Part shown: piece by piece, positions 45,373 through 53,446 of the stretch | Layout of the letters: each line of letters opens with the position of its first letter | Numbering within the stretch: the first letter of the stretch is position 1 | Source of the DNA: Archivesica marissinica | Lineage: Eukaryota > Mollusca > Bivalvia > Venerida > Vesicomyidae | DNA length: 64,000 nucleotides | Direction of reading: 5' to 3' | NCBI GenBank assembly: GCA_014843695.1 | Contig: CM026398.1 | Coordinates: forward strand, 18,041,593 to 18,105,592 | The notes under the pieces: model-generated | The model's database searches: none | Seen by the model: only the letters and a program-made list of their open reading frames with translations | Told to the model about the DNA's origin: nothing | Translations under genes and position numbers: made by a program

Positions 45373-45630
45373 GCGGAACTGTAGTCCAGTGGTAACACGC
45401 TAGGCTGGTAATCCCGAGATCGCAGGTTCGATCCCCTGTCTGACCATAATAAAATTAATAGTCTTTCAGATAGGCCTTTAAACCGAGGTCTTTTGTCGGT
45501 GCTGTACATGCAAAAGAACTAGATGAGTCTCTGTACCACTATCCTCCAAAAATCTAAAATGACTAATCTCTTCAGGAGGTGTCGCTCATATGGGCAACCG
45601 GTAGCGACGCTAAATAAACGTAAAACACAT
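45373..45630 (+). mobile_element. SINE-2, full-length with a body deletion
   Basis: ACTGTAGTCCAGTGGTAACA, CGCAGGTTCGATCCCCTGTC, core TAGGCCTTTAAACCGAGGTC, tail CAACCGGTAGCGACGCTAAA. About 25 bp is missing around the GGTGCTGTACATGCAAAAGA junction. Confidence 0.92.
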
Positions 45631-46017
45631 ACTGGTAGATAAAAACGAATAATTATCCTCTTCTGTTATGGAGTAACGGGTTAAAGATGGACGATCTGCC
45701 AGTCTTGCAATGCCGAAATATTGTTATTTCAACTAACATGTGCAGGTTGACAAAGTCTTGTTTTGTCTAGTCCTAGGTAAACTATTTGCCAGTATAATTG
45801 TAGCCGATGACAATTAATTAATGTAAAACACATTATATATATAAATGAAAACTGGAAATATGTCATGGAATTTTATTAGAATTGTATCATTATAACGCAA
45901 TTCTAATGAAATTACAACACATTAATTTCACTTGTTTTCACCAAGATCTAGCATGACAGGACCTGCAGTAGCACTGGCTTTTATTTTTATGCAGCCAAAT
46001 ATGTGTGTTTCCATTAA

Positions 46018-46231
46018 CCCATTCAACCCCAAGTAACTGACATGGACTGGTGCATGATATTTTTAGATAAGAAAATTACCGTTGGTCCACTTCATTTATC
46101 AAAATGGGTAATTTTTATCTAAAAATGGTAATTTAAGTCTTACTGGCAAAAAGTGCAGATCCTGATGAGTAGGCTCATCTGGATCTACACTTTTTGTAAG
46201 TCTATTTAGAGGCCTGTAATGTTGAAAAGGG
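46018..46231. mobile_element. TTAA MITE B, complete, 214 bp
   Basis: CCCATTCAACCCCAAGTAAC to CCTGTAATGTTGAAAAGGG, TTAA at 46014-46017 and 46232-46235. Interior AAAAAGTGCAGATCCTGATG faces GGATCTACACTTTTTG. Confidence 0.9.
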
Positions 46232-46235
46232 TTAA

Positions 46236-46735
46236 TAGCCAGTTCTGATGTAAACGTTTTGGGATGGAGAGTGAAATTACCAAAGCAGATAATTCCAAAT
46301 GAAAAACATCGCCTAATTTGTACAATTGAAGTATATATACAAATATTTCTTTACACCTAATGTGTAGACCAATAGCGCAACAATTTGATATCCCAATTCA
46401 GATTTGGAAGCAAGCTAATGCAATGTTATCAATCTTTCCATAGGTCATAACAGTACCTGGCATATGGACACATGTAACAAAATTGTGATTCTGTGGCCAA
46501 GTCGTTTTGATATTTGGAAATTTTCATTTGGAAGTTGGCTCCACAAAGGACCACAATCCACTACATTATTATAGTTTTCCAGATTGGTATTGAATAAGGA
46601 TTAGTTTATATTGAAGTGGGTCACGAGACACATTCTATACCTTGGACAAAACCTGTTTTAGCGTGCAGGTACAATCCCAAACCATGACACTAAACTGTTG
46701 CTCAGTTAACACATTTGACTGAAACAACAACAAGT
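46236..46735. other. Intergenic, downstream of the BTG/Tob gene
   Basis: No recognised gene or element. Confidence 0.5.
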
Positions 46736-46738
46736 ACT

Positions 46739-47364
46739 TTTTATTTGCACAGTTTTTGATATTTTTAATCTTTATTTTCTATACATATTTTATATTTAAA
46801 ATACTAATATTTTCCACCTGTATCAGGGATTCTACTCCCATAACTTTGGTCAAAAATACATTGCAACTTAATTAATACATATAATATCCTATAGGAGATC
46901 AGGATTTGTTAAAGTGTACATGAAAGACTTTAAATTGCACTTTGTGCAAACCTTTAACATTGGAAATGCTAAATACATGATACATTTATATCCTGAGCTA
47001 TTCTGGCAAAATATGATTGCTCATCAAACAGTTTTCTTAAAATAACTCCAAAGGAATCACACCAATAAAGATTAAAAACATGTACACAATCACATTGTCA
47101 CAAAAAATATATAAATCATGTATTGATCCAAGGACATTTGTCGAAAATCTTTCCGGGAATTATCACATTTACTACAGCACTACATAAACTCCACTAGTTT
47201 GAGTAACTAGAATCACAAATAGACAATACATGATTTAAATTAAAAATAATTGAAAAATAAAATGGCATTCAGCTTAGTCCATAAAACATGCGAAGTCGTA
47301 ATCCAATGACAATGAAAATGTATGCCCTAAGATAAGTTTCTTTAAAAAAGACCCGTTGTGTAAA
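46739..47364 (-). other. Probable 3' untranslated region of the BTG/Tob-like gene
   Basis: Lies downstream of the stop codon on the minus strand. Candidate AATAAA signals (TTTATT on the plus strand) occur at 46771-46776 and about 46740-46745, implying a 3' UTR of about 600 nt. AT-rich and free of SINEs and arrays, unlike nearly all surrounding DNA. The end point is inference; no transcript evidence is available. Confidence 0.5.
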
Positions 47365-47946
47365 CTAACTGGATACGAAACCAGCGTATTGTTGGTAATG
47401 CACCGCTTCTCTGGAAATGCTTGGCAATACATTCATAAACTGGTCCTTGCACGACATAAATGTACTGTTCAAGTTCCTGTTCATTTGATGAATTGCACTT
47501 CGATCACTAGATTGCTGTACCATATATGTTGACGTAGATTGAGATGTGGTTTCTTGCACTTGCTGAATAGGGGTCTCCTGATTAGAGTCCTTCGTTGTTT
47601 GATAAAGGACACCGACGCTCCCGTTTTCACCAATTCTGTAAGAAACGTCCCGTGGGTCCACCCAGATTGTAAGCTCTGGAGGGAATGATGACTCGAGAAA
47701 CGTACTGTCCAGTCCACACATTTTACCAGCTTGTAAGATCAATGGGTCCATATTGTGATTCAACCTAATGCATCTGTAACCGGAACCTTTGAAGGGTTTC
47801 TCTGTGAACCAATGATCCTGGTATCGGTTACTGAGCAGATTTCTTAAATTAGCATTGAATTGGCGTGTTTGTTCTTCATTTACATCATCACTTGAGCGAA
47901 TAATGTTAGTTAGGAAGTCCACAGCACTTTGTATTTCGTCCTTCAT
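47365..47946 (-). CDS. BTG/Tob family anti-proliferative protein (BTG1/BTG2-like)
   Basis: A complete 193-residue protein, read without introns. Residues 42-63 are box A (YQDHWFTEKPFKGSGYRCIR...) and 88-115 are box B (ELTIWVDPRDVSYRIGENGS, VGVLY), separated by the usual short linker with HNMDPLI. The aromatic residues that in vertebrate BTG2 contact the CAF1 deadenylase (Tyr in GSGYRC, Trp in TIWVDP) are kept at 57 and 95. Family members bind CNOT7/CNOT8 of the CCR4-NOT complex and promote mRNA deadenylation and growth arrest. The 78-residue C-terminal tail is Gln/Ser/Thr-rich and lacks motifs I recognise; its length fits BTG1/2, not the longer Tob proteins. The ATG is the first in the frame and is followed by KDEIQSAVDFLTNII, the expected amphipathic start. 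Vertebrate BTG1/2 have one intron as I recall, so the intron-free state is notable. It is one of only two host genes I can support in the window. Confidence 0.95.
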   Translation of the reverse strand: MKDEIQSAVDFLTNIIRSSDDVNEEQTRQFNANLRNLLSNRYQDHWFTEKPFKGSGYRCIRLNHNMDPLILQAGKMCGLDSTFLESSFPPELTIWVDPRDVSYRIGENGSVGVLYQTTKDSNQETPIQQVQETTSQSTSTYMVQQSSDRSAIHQMNRNLNSTFMSCKDQFMNVLPSISREAVHYQQYAGFVSS

Positions 47947-48148
47947 AATTTGTAAGTTTCGTATTTCAACTGTTTATTTCAGCTTTTTCGATAATCTCAA
48001 CACAAAATGTTGTTTCTTTTGGAATATTCCAATGGATGTTGTTGAACTAACACTCCAGTATAATTTAGTCCACTTTAAGCTTCAGTATTGTACAAATATT
48101 TTTAGTTTTTAGAGGCTAACGCCCAATCTTTCCTTAAAAATATTGTTT
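47947..48148 (-). other. Probable 5' untranslated region of the BTG/Tob-like gene
   Basis: About 200 nt between the start codon and the TATA-like box. Position of the transcription start is inferred from the TATA at 48175-48183, about 30 nt upstream. No upstream exon can be proven. Confidence 0.4.
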
Positions 48149-48172
48149 CTTAGTTCTGTCTTTGTTCGCTCC

Positions 48173-48282
48173 TCTTTATAAAATGGCGTCGGTAGCTGCG
48201 AACCGATCAATATTGTTTACGTCACAGGCTCGCTCAGTCGTGAAACAACCAATGAGAATGCACACAATATTCCTACGTCACA
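48173..48282 (-). promoter_or_regulatory. Candidate BTG/Tob promoter: TATA, two CRE-like sites, CCAAT
   Basis: On the minus strand: TTTTATAAA at 48183-48175; CRE-like TGACGTAA at 48224-48217 and TGACGTAG at 48280-48273; a CCAAT box in inverted orientation at 48249-48253. Order and spacing (CRE about 40 bp and CCAAT about 70 bp upstream of TATA) are those of an inducible animal promoter. BTG2/TIS21-type genes are immediate-early genes, so CRE-like control would fit; this is inference. A second TATA-like box (CTATAAATAG, 48356-48347) is an alternative start. Confidence 0.55.
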
Positions 48283-48359
48283 ATAGACTTTCCATATACG
48301 GCATAGTTGACCTACAACTTATTTATGTTTGTTTATCAGTCACCGTCTATTTATAGCTG

Positions 48360-49605
48360 TAGTATGTGTTTGTGCGTCACTACCGTAATATAGACCTTGA
48401 AAGAGCGCCCCCGTACGTGAATGATGCATAATCTGATTTTGAGAAGTACTCAATAGTTAACTCAAATCAATCACATTGTGTACTGAGTACATGTTAGTGG
48501 TAATCAATTATGGCGTTGATTGGTAATTAAGATAATTGGGGTCGTGATAATCAGCGATGCTCGTGAGTCGTATCGTTAGTTAGATAATATAGATACAGTA
48601 TATATGGCAGTACTAATATTTTATAATTTTTATTAGATATGCTTAGGACCTATGATCCACCGAGGGGGGGGGTGGTCGCGGGTAAATTACGCTAAAACAT
48701 CGGACTTTTTTTAGTGACACAACAGGGATAACATGATATATATGCGCTTGCTAGTCTTCTTTGGAGCCCCCCTTAGAACCATATCTAGAGTCCGCACCCT
48801 CTTTGCGCACAAAAGAAAACAAACGTTCCCCTATGTCCGAGTCGTGCTGTGTTTTATGAGAACTAGCTAAGTAATGCACATAATTTATTATTACAAACAA
48901 AGGAAATCTAGGGTTCACAAGTCTGAGCCCTGTCCAAATTAAAAGGTATTTCCGACGAGACTATATTCAGACCTATTCATGCTATTTACCGACAATGCAA
49001 AAGCACAAGTCAAACACAACAATATACAACTGTTTATTTGGGTCGTCAATTCTTTGGCAGTTTGGGGTTTTCACAGTCGTGATGATCGTGGGTCATCTTA
49101 TCGTGGGTCATCTTATTTCTCAGAAGGAAATTGATTATTGGGTACTACAGCAATATGCCCCCCTCCCCCCCCCTCTCTCTCTCTCTCTCTCATCATGTAT
49201 CTCTAAGAACCCCCGCCACCCCGTCATTACAACATTTCAATAATACATGATCGTTGTACGCATTTTGGGAAACACACTGTTTGTTGTTATTTTGCTCATC
49301 GGGGTTACGAAAGGTCACATGATTAATTATGACTGCCAGAGTTACTTCCCTTGTATATTAGTTCCATACCAACATGATCGGTACAGTTATCTCCCATTGT
49401 TCAGAAGTAATTCGGCATAACATTTAAAGACAAATAAGTTTAAACATATTGAGTACAAAGATGACAATGAGCGTGTGTGTGGTGGTGGGTTGCATGAAAA
49501 TCAGACAGTAATTTTTAGAAAGATCGGTAAAATCACGACAGTATTTAGTCTGAAATAAGGAAAAACATACACATAATTTAGACCGATGTGGTTGCATATT
49601 TTTTT
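48360..49605. other. Intergenic upstream of the BTG/Tob gene
   Basis: No recognised gene. Contains a G-run near 48665 and the polypyrimidine tract at 49158. Unusually free of repeats for this window. Confidence 0.5.
49158..49191 (+). repeat. Polypyrimidine C-run/(TC)n tract
   Basis: About 34 nt of pure pyrimidine: C-runs, then CTCTCTCTCTCTCTCTCT. Such mirror-like tracts can form triplex DNA; no functional evidence here. Confidence 0.9.
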
Positions 49606-49606
49606 A

Positions 49607-49856
49607 TTTAAATTTATTTAATATCGCCACCATTTGAGCGACGGGCAATTTACCGAACAGCTCCTTTCCTGGACATGCTCCAGCGGTTAACCAGTACTTG
49701 GTGCACCAACCTCCGTAAGAAACTGCCAATGTTTCATATAAATGTGACACGGTCTGAGCGGGGCTCGAACCCGTAATCATCAGTGATGATATGTTACAAG
49801 TAGGGGCAAATAGTGTACAAGTCATCAACCGTAACCACTCGATCACGGAGGCGGAC
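49607..49856 (-). mobile_element. SINE-3b, diverged subfamily with a SINE-2-like tail motif
   Basis: Head (CCGTGATCGAGTGGTTACGG, CGGGTTCGAGCCCCGC) and body (GTTAACCGCTGGAGCATGTC) are SINE-3, but the 3' end on the reverse strand reads GCCCGTCGCTCAAATGGTGG, CGATATTAAATAAATTTA. CGTCGCTCA...TAAATAAA resembles the SINE-2 tail, unlike the AACCCGAAATATAA tail of other SINE-3 copies. Confidence 0.9.
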
Positions 49857-49937
49857 TAAGGATGCATATATTCATATAACAATATGGTATTCAGCTGTAC
49901 ACAGTCTATGAGTATGAATATATATAATCAAATAAGT

Positions 49938-50174
49938 GGAAGTCGTGATAGCGCAGTGGATGCGCGTTTGCTCCAGGTGCGAAAGGTCCGGAGTTCGAGC
50001 CCTGCTGGAGCCGTTACGAGTGTGCCCTTAGGCAAGGCATTTAAATTCCACGTTGCCTCTTTTCTCTCCCTCGTGGCAATGGATTCCATCAGGAATGAGG
50101 TTTCGAGAGTGATTAATATAAGTTGTAAGAACTTGTTTCGCAATCGAGCTAAAATAAATGTGTATAAACTAAAC
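49938..50174 (+). mobile_element. SINE-1, best full-length copy
   Basis: Head GGAAGTCGTGATAGCGCAGT with A box GATAGCGCAGTGGATGCGCG; anticodon-arm region would give CAG in the loop (Leu-like); B box GGAGTTCGAGCCCTGCTGGA; body TTCCACGTTGCCTC, CTCTCTCCCTCGTGGCAATG; tail TTTCGCAATCGAGCTAAAAT. Serves as the reference for the other copies. Confidence 0.95.
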
Positions 50175-50214
50175 TAATATATATAATTATATGTGTATAG
50201 TTTGTTCACTAGTG

Positions 50215-50660
50215 CGTGTGTACGAGGCCAGGAGTTCGCACCCAGCTGTAGAAGTTACGATTGTGCGTTTATTAAAGGCACTTATATTCCGTTCCACCTC
50301 CCTCTCTCCCCACAGTGATGGATTCCTTCCTTTCCTGCCCCCTCTCTCCACAGTGATGGCTTCCTTCATGTCCTGCCCCCTCTCTCCCCACAGTGATGGA
50401 TTCCTTCCTTTCCTCCTCCCTCTCCCCACAGTGATGGATTCCTTCCTTTCCTGCCCCCTCTCCCCCACAGTGATGGATTCCTTCCTTTCCTCCTTCCTCT
50501 CTCCACACAGTGATGGATTCCTTCCGTTCCTCCTCCCTCTCTCCCCACAGTGACGGATTCTTTCCTCCCCCTCTCTCCACACAGTGATGGATTCCTTCCG
50601 TTCCTCCTCCCTCTCTCCCCACATTGACGGATTCCTTCCTTTCCTCCGCCCTCTCTCCCC
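50215..50660 (+). mobile_element. SINE-1 head followed by an internal 41-bp array
   Basis: GAGGCCAGGAGTTCGCACCC, GTAGAAGTTACGATTGTGCG and ATTAAAGGCACTTATATTCC correspond to the SINE-1 B box and early body. From about 50296 the segment CCTCCCTCTCTCCCCACAGT, GATGGATTCCTTCC plus TTTCCT repeats about 8 times. It is the same SINE region (CTCTCTCCCTCGTGGCGATG, GATTCC) that is expanded at 22886. No SINE tail follows. Plus- and minus-strand frames through it are by-products. Confidence 0.88.
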
Positions 50661-50904
50661 GCATAAGTTTACATGTATAACACAAACAATGTTACAAATT
50701 ACATAAATTGTGAATGGTTTGGATTTTAAAACAAATTTTCAGAAAACTTATATTAATTCCTCTCCAGTGGAAATGTACATATTAATATTTGCAACGTTTT
50801 CGGTAGGTATAAAGAATAATACTAAAATCGAGTGTAACTTGAGGCGGATATTCTATATACATTTATGCAAGAAATACTGTTCTAAGAAGGGACAGTTGGA
50901 CATG
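50661..50904. other. Possible LINE 3' flank
   Basis: Follows the LINE C-terminus on the minus strand; may be its 3' UTR, but no poly(A) or tail repeat is clear. The frame 50710-50913 (plus) has no domain. Confidence 0.4.
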
Positions 50905-50909
50905 AAAAT

Positions 50910-51412
50910 TTAATAATCATTCAAACATCGAAACCACACACCGATCAACAGGTCAGCCAGCGCGTCCCTGGAGGCCTTACGATGCCTCGAAACGCTTTGT
51001 GGATGATATGTAGCTATGGACACTGAAACATACATGTATTGTGTTCTAGTTGATAGGTGTTCATCCCGGTATAGTAAATTATTGATAGTAGGAGCACATG
51101 GTAGATTTGAAAGATATTGTTGTATGTGTGTACTAAACATGGGGCAATGAAAAATGTAATGTGAAACAGTCTCAACGGAGTTGCACAAGCATAATGGTGA
51201 ATTGACAATAATTTTTCTATGTAAATCGTGATTTAGCGAGCTACATCCTAATCGAAGACGCGTATGTAGAATTTGGTTCCGTCGTGAACCGACATTGTAT
51301 AGAGGAGGAGATGTAGAAGAAGGTTGTATTTTGCGTTTGAATGAGTACAAAGTGCTAGAGTTGCAGACGTTGAGAGGAAGACGGTTCCAAGCGCGGATTG
51401 TAGCCCACACAG
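50910..51412 (-). pseudogene. Non-LTR retrotransposon (LINE) ORF2, C-terminal fragment
   Basis: A 166-residue frame. Residues 7-28 (AWNRLPLNVCNSST, FKRKI) and 41-70 (GSRRNQILHTRLRLGCSSLN) are the segment after the reverse-transcriptase thumb in many LINE ORF2 proteins. Residues 74-89 carry a C-x-C-x7-H-x4-C zinc motif (CLCNSVETVSHYIFHC). It ends at a natural TAA. No reverse-transcriptase or endonuclease core is present: on the upstream side the frame meets a SINE-3 fragment at 51413. A truncated dead copy. Confidence 0.85.
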
Positions 51413-51535
51413 TTTCTTATGGAGGTTGTTGTACCAAGTACTGGTTAACCGCCGGACCCTGTCCATGAACGGATTTGTTAGGTACTACCCGTCGCTCAAA
51501 TGGGCAACCGGTAGCGACGTTAAATAAACTTAAAT
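51413..51535 (+). mobile_element. SINE-3b, 5'-truncated, with a SINE-2-like tail
   Basis: GTTTCTTATGGAGGTTGTTG, GTACTGGTTAACCGCCGGAC (SINE-3 body), then GTCGCTCAAATGGGCAACCG, GTAGCGACGTTAAATAAACT, which is nearly the SINE-2 tail (CGCTCATATGGGCAACCGGT). A clear body/tail chimera abutting the LINE fragment. Confidence 0.9.
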
Positions 51536-51650
51536 ATATTTTTTTATTTTGCATTATTCACAAATAAAAACAACATATTATACTTCTGGAGAAATTGTGG
51601 GATAACAATACACGCTATATAAGATATACAACATGTACATGTACGCTATG

Positions 51651-51699
51651 CGCTCGCCCATATGGTTCGCCGGTGGCGAGGGTAAATAAGCTCAATCAT
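51651..51699 (+). mobile_element. 49-bp hairpin retro-tail with 13-bp target-site duplication
   Basis: CGCTCGCCCATATGGTTCGC, CGGTGGCGAGGGTAAATAAG, CTCAATCAT lies between two exact copies of CATGTACGCTATG (51638-51650, 51700-51712). CTCGCC and GGCGAG can pair. Relatives: 13750-13808, and inverted at about 7928-7957. It looks like the extreme 3' end of a retroelement inserted alone. Confidence 0.85.
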
Positions 51700-52020
51700 C
51701 ATGTACGCTATGTGTCCATGTCCCCTGGGTATATATGACATCACAATGCAAAATTCAATTAAAAATATGATTTTCGCGGATCGACCAATTGTTTACAATA
51801 TTAAACGTGGCAACAAGCAAGATCATACATAACATTCAACGGAAACTCATAGCAAGTAGGTATTATCTTTTATACAAATATATCATCATTTTATATGTTA
51901 AATTGTGCATGTTTTAAGACGAAAACATATTTATATATTGTTTGAATATGAACAGAGATACTCAAATAGTTCGTATGTACTACTTACTACTAATAACTGA
52001 TATAATTATTGTTTGTTGTT

Positions 52021-52301
52021 TTTTACGTTTATTTATCGTCGCTACCGGTTGCCCATATGAGCGACGCCTCCTGAAGAGATTAGTTATTTTAGATTTTGGA
52101 GGATAGTGCATGATACAGACAGAGACCCATTCCAGAGTCTCCTCTGGTTCTTTTACGTGCACGGTGTAAAGCACCGACACGAGACCTCGGTTTAACGTCC
52201 CATCTGAAAGACTGTTAATTTTATTAGGGTCAGACAGGGGATCGAACCTGCGATCCCTGGATTACCAGTCCAGCGTATTACCACTGGAATACAGATCCGT
52301 G
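52021..52301 (-). mobile_element. SINE-2, full-length, left arm of an inverted pair
   Basis: Complete from tail (TTTACGTTTATTTATCGTCG) to head (ATTACCACTGGAATACAGAT). The head and 22 bp beyond it (GTCCTGTTTGGAACAATAAA) mirror the copy at 52439. Body details such as ATGCACTATCCTCCAAAATC instead match the 13885 copy. Confidence 0.94.
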
Positions 52302-52438
52302 TCCTGTTTGGAACAATAAACATAGACAATAATTATGACTAGATGCCATTTGTAATGCCATTAGTGGCTCAAGTGAAGCCATTCATTAATGCAGTCTCCA
52401 TAATAATATAAATACATATGTTTATTGTTCCAAACAGG

Positions 52439-52731
52439 ACACGGATCTGTATTCCAGTGGTAATACGCTGGACTGGTAATCCAGGGATCGCAGGTTCGAT
52501 CCCCCGTCTGACCCTAATACAATTAACAGTCTTTCAGATGGGACTTTAAACCGATGTCTCGTGTCGGTGCTGTACACCGTGCACCTAAAAGAACCAGAGG
52601 AGATTCTGGAATGGGTCTCTGTCTGTATCATTGCACTATCCTCCAACAATCTAAAATAACTAATCTCTTCAGGAGGCATCGCTCATATGGGCAACCGGTA
52701 GCGACGATAAATAAAACATAAAACACACACA
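52439..52731 (+). mobile_element. SINE-2, full-length, right arm, with 11-bp target-site duplication
   Basis: CACGGATCTGTATTCCAGTG, CGCAGGTTCGATCCCCCGTC, tail GGGCAACCGGTAGCGACGAT. TTCCAAACAGG flanks it at 52428-52438 and 52732-52742, so this copy is a bona fide insertion. Shares TATTCCAGTGGTAATACGC with the left arm, two differences from other SINE-2 heads. Confidence 0.95.
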
Positions 52732-52783
52732 TTCCAAACAGGGAATTAGTAATAATATATATGTTATAGTCTTGTAATTTCCA

Positions 52784-53446
52784 AATGTTCCGCTTAAAAA
52801 GCCTTCTTCAAGGAAAGTTATAACTAAAAGTTCAGCTAATTAATTTTCTTTCAGCTAATTAATTTTCTTTCAGCTAATTCATTTCTTTCAGCTAATTCAT
52901 TTTCATTCAGGTAATTAGCTGTACTTTTAGTAATAACTTTCCTTCAAGAAGGCTTTTTAACCCTTTCCCCCATAGAATCACCTCTTGGCGCCATTACCAA
53001 TACGACATTCACTGACAATGTAGTAGCCAAACCAATGTTTATAATTAAGGCCAGAATCTCATGTAGTCCCAGTAAAATCTATGGAGGTGGGATAGATATG
53101 GCGACTACTTATCCACTGCATGATAGCTAAATTGCTGTAGTTTGTATGTAGATAAAATAGTATATTAACCTAAATCTCTATGAAGTCCCTGTAATATCTA
53201 TGGAGGTGGGATAGATATGGCCACTACTTATCCACATCATGATAGTTAAATGGTTGTCGTTTGTATTGAGATATAAGTATATTAACCTAAATCTCTATGG
53301 AGTCCCAGTAATATCTATGGAGGTGGGATAGATATGGCGACTACTTATCCACTGCATGGTAGCTAAATGGCTGTCATTTGTATGGAGATATCACAGTATA
53401 TTAATCTAAATCTATCTCTATGAAGGAAAGGGTTAAGCGGAACAGT
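52784..53446. mobile_element. Fold-back element split by TTAA MITE C
   Basis: Left arm 52784-52855 (GTTCCGCTTAAAAAGCCTTC, TTCAAGGAAAGTTATAACTA) is the inverted copy of 52908-52960 plus 53433-53446 (AACTTTCCTTCAAGAAGGCT, TTTTAA | TTAAGCGGAACA). The loop has four copies of TTTCAGCTAATT-type repeats. The right arm is interrupted exactly at TTAA by the element at 52961. Confidence 0.9.
52961..53432. mobile_element. TTAA MITE C, complete, 472 bp
   Basis: CCCTTTCCCCCATAGAATCA to CTATGAAGGAAAGGG, TTAA at 52957-52960 and 53433-53436. Interior has three diverged copies of about 115 bp (CTATGGAGGTGGGATAGATA, TGGCGACTACTTATCCAC). Related to 30688, where a different end is amplified. Confidence 0.93.

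Noticed and set aside
50910..51412. Host zinc-finger gene
   Set aside because: The C-x-C-x7-H-x4-C motif together with AWNRLP and RRNQILHTRLRLGC is the C-terminus of a LINE ORF2, and the frame is truncated by a SINE.
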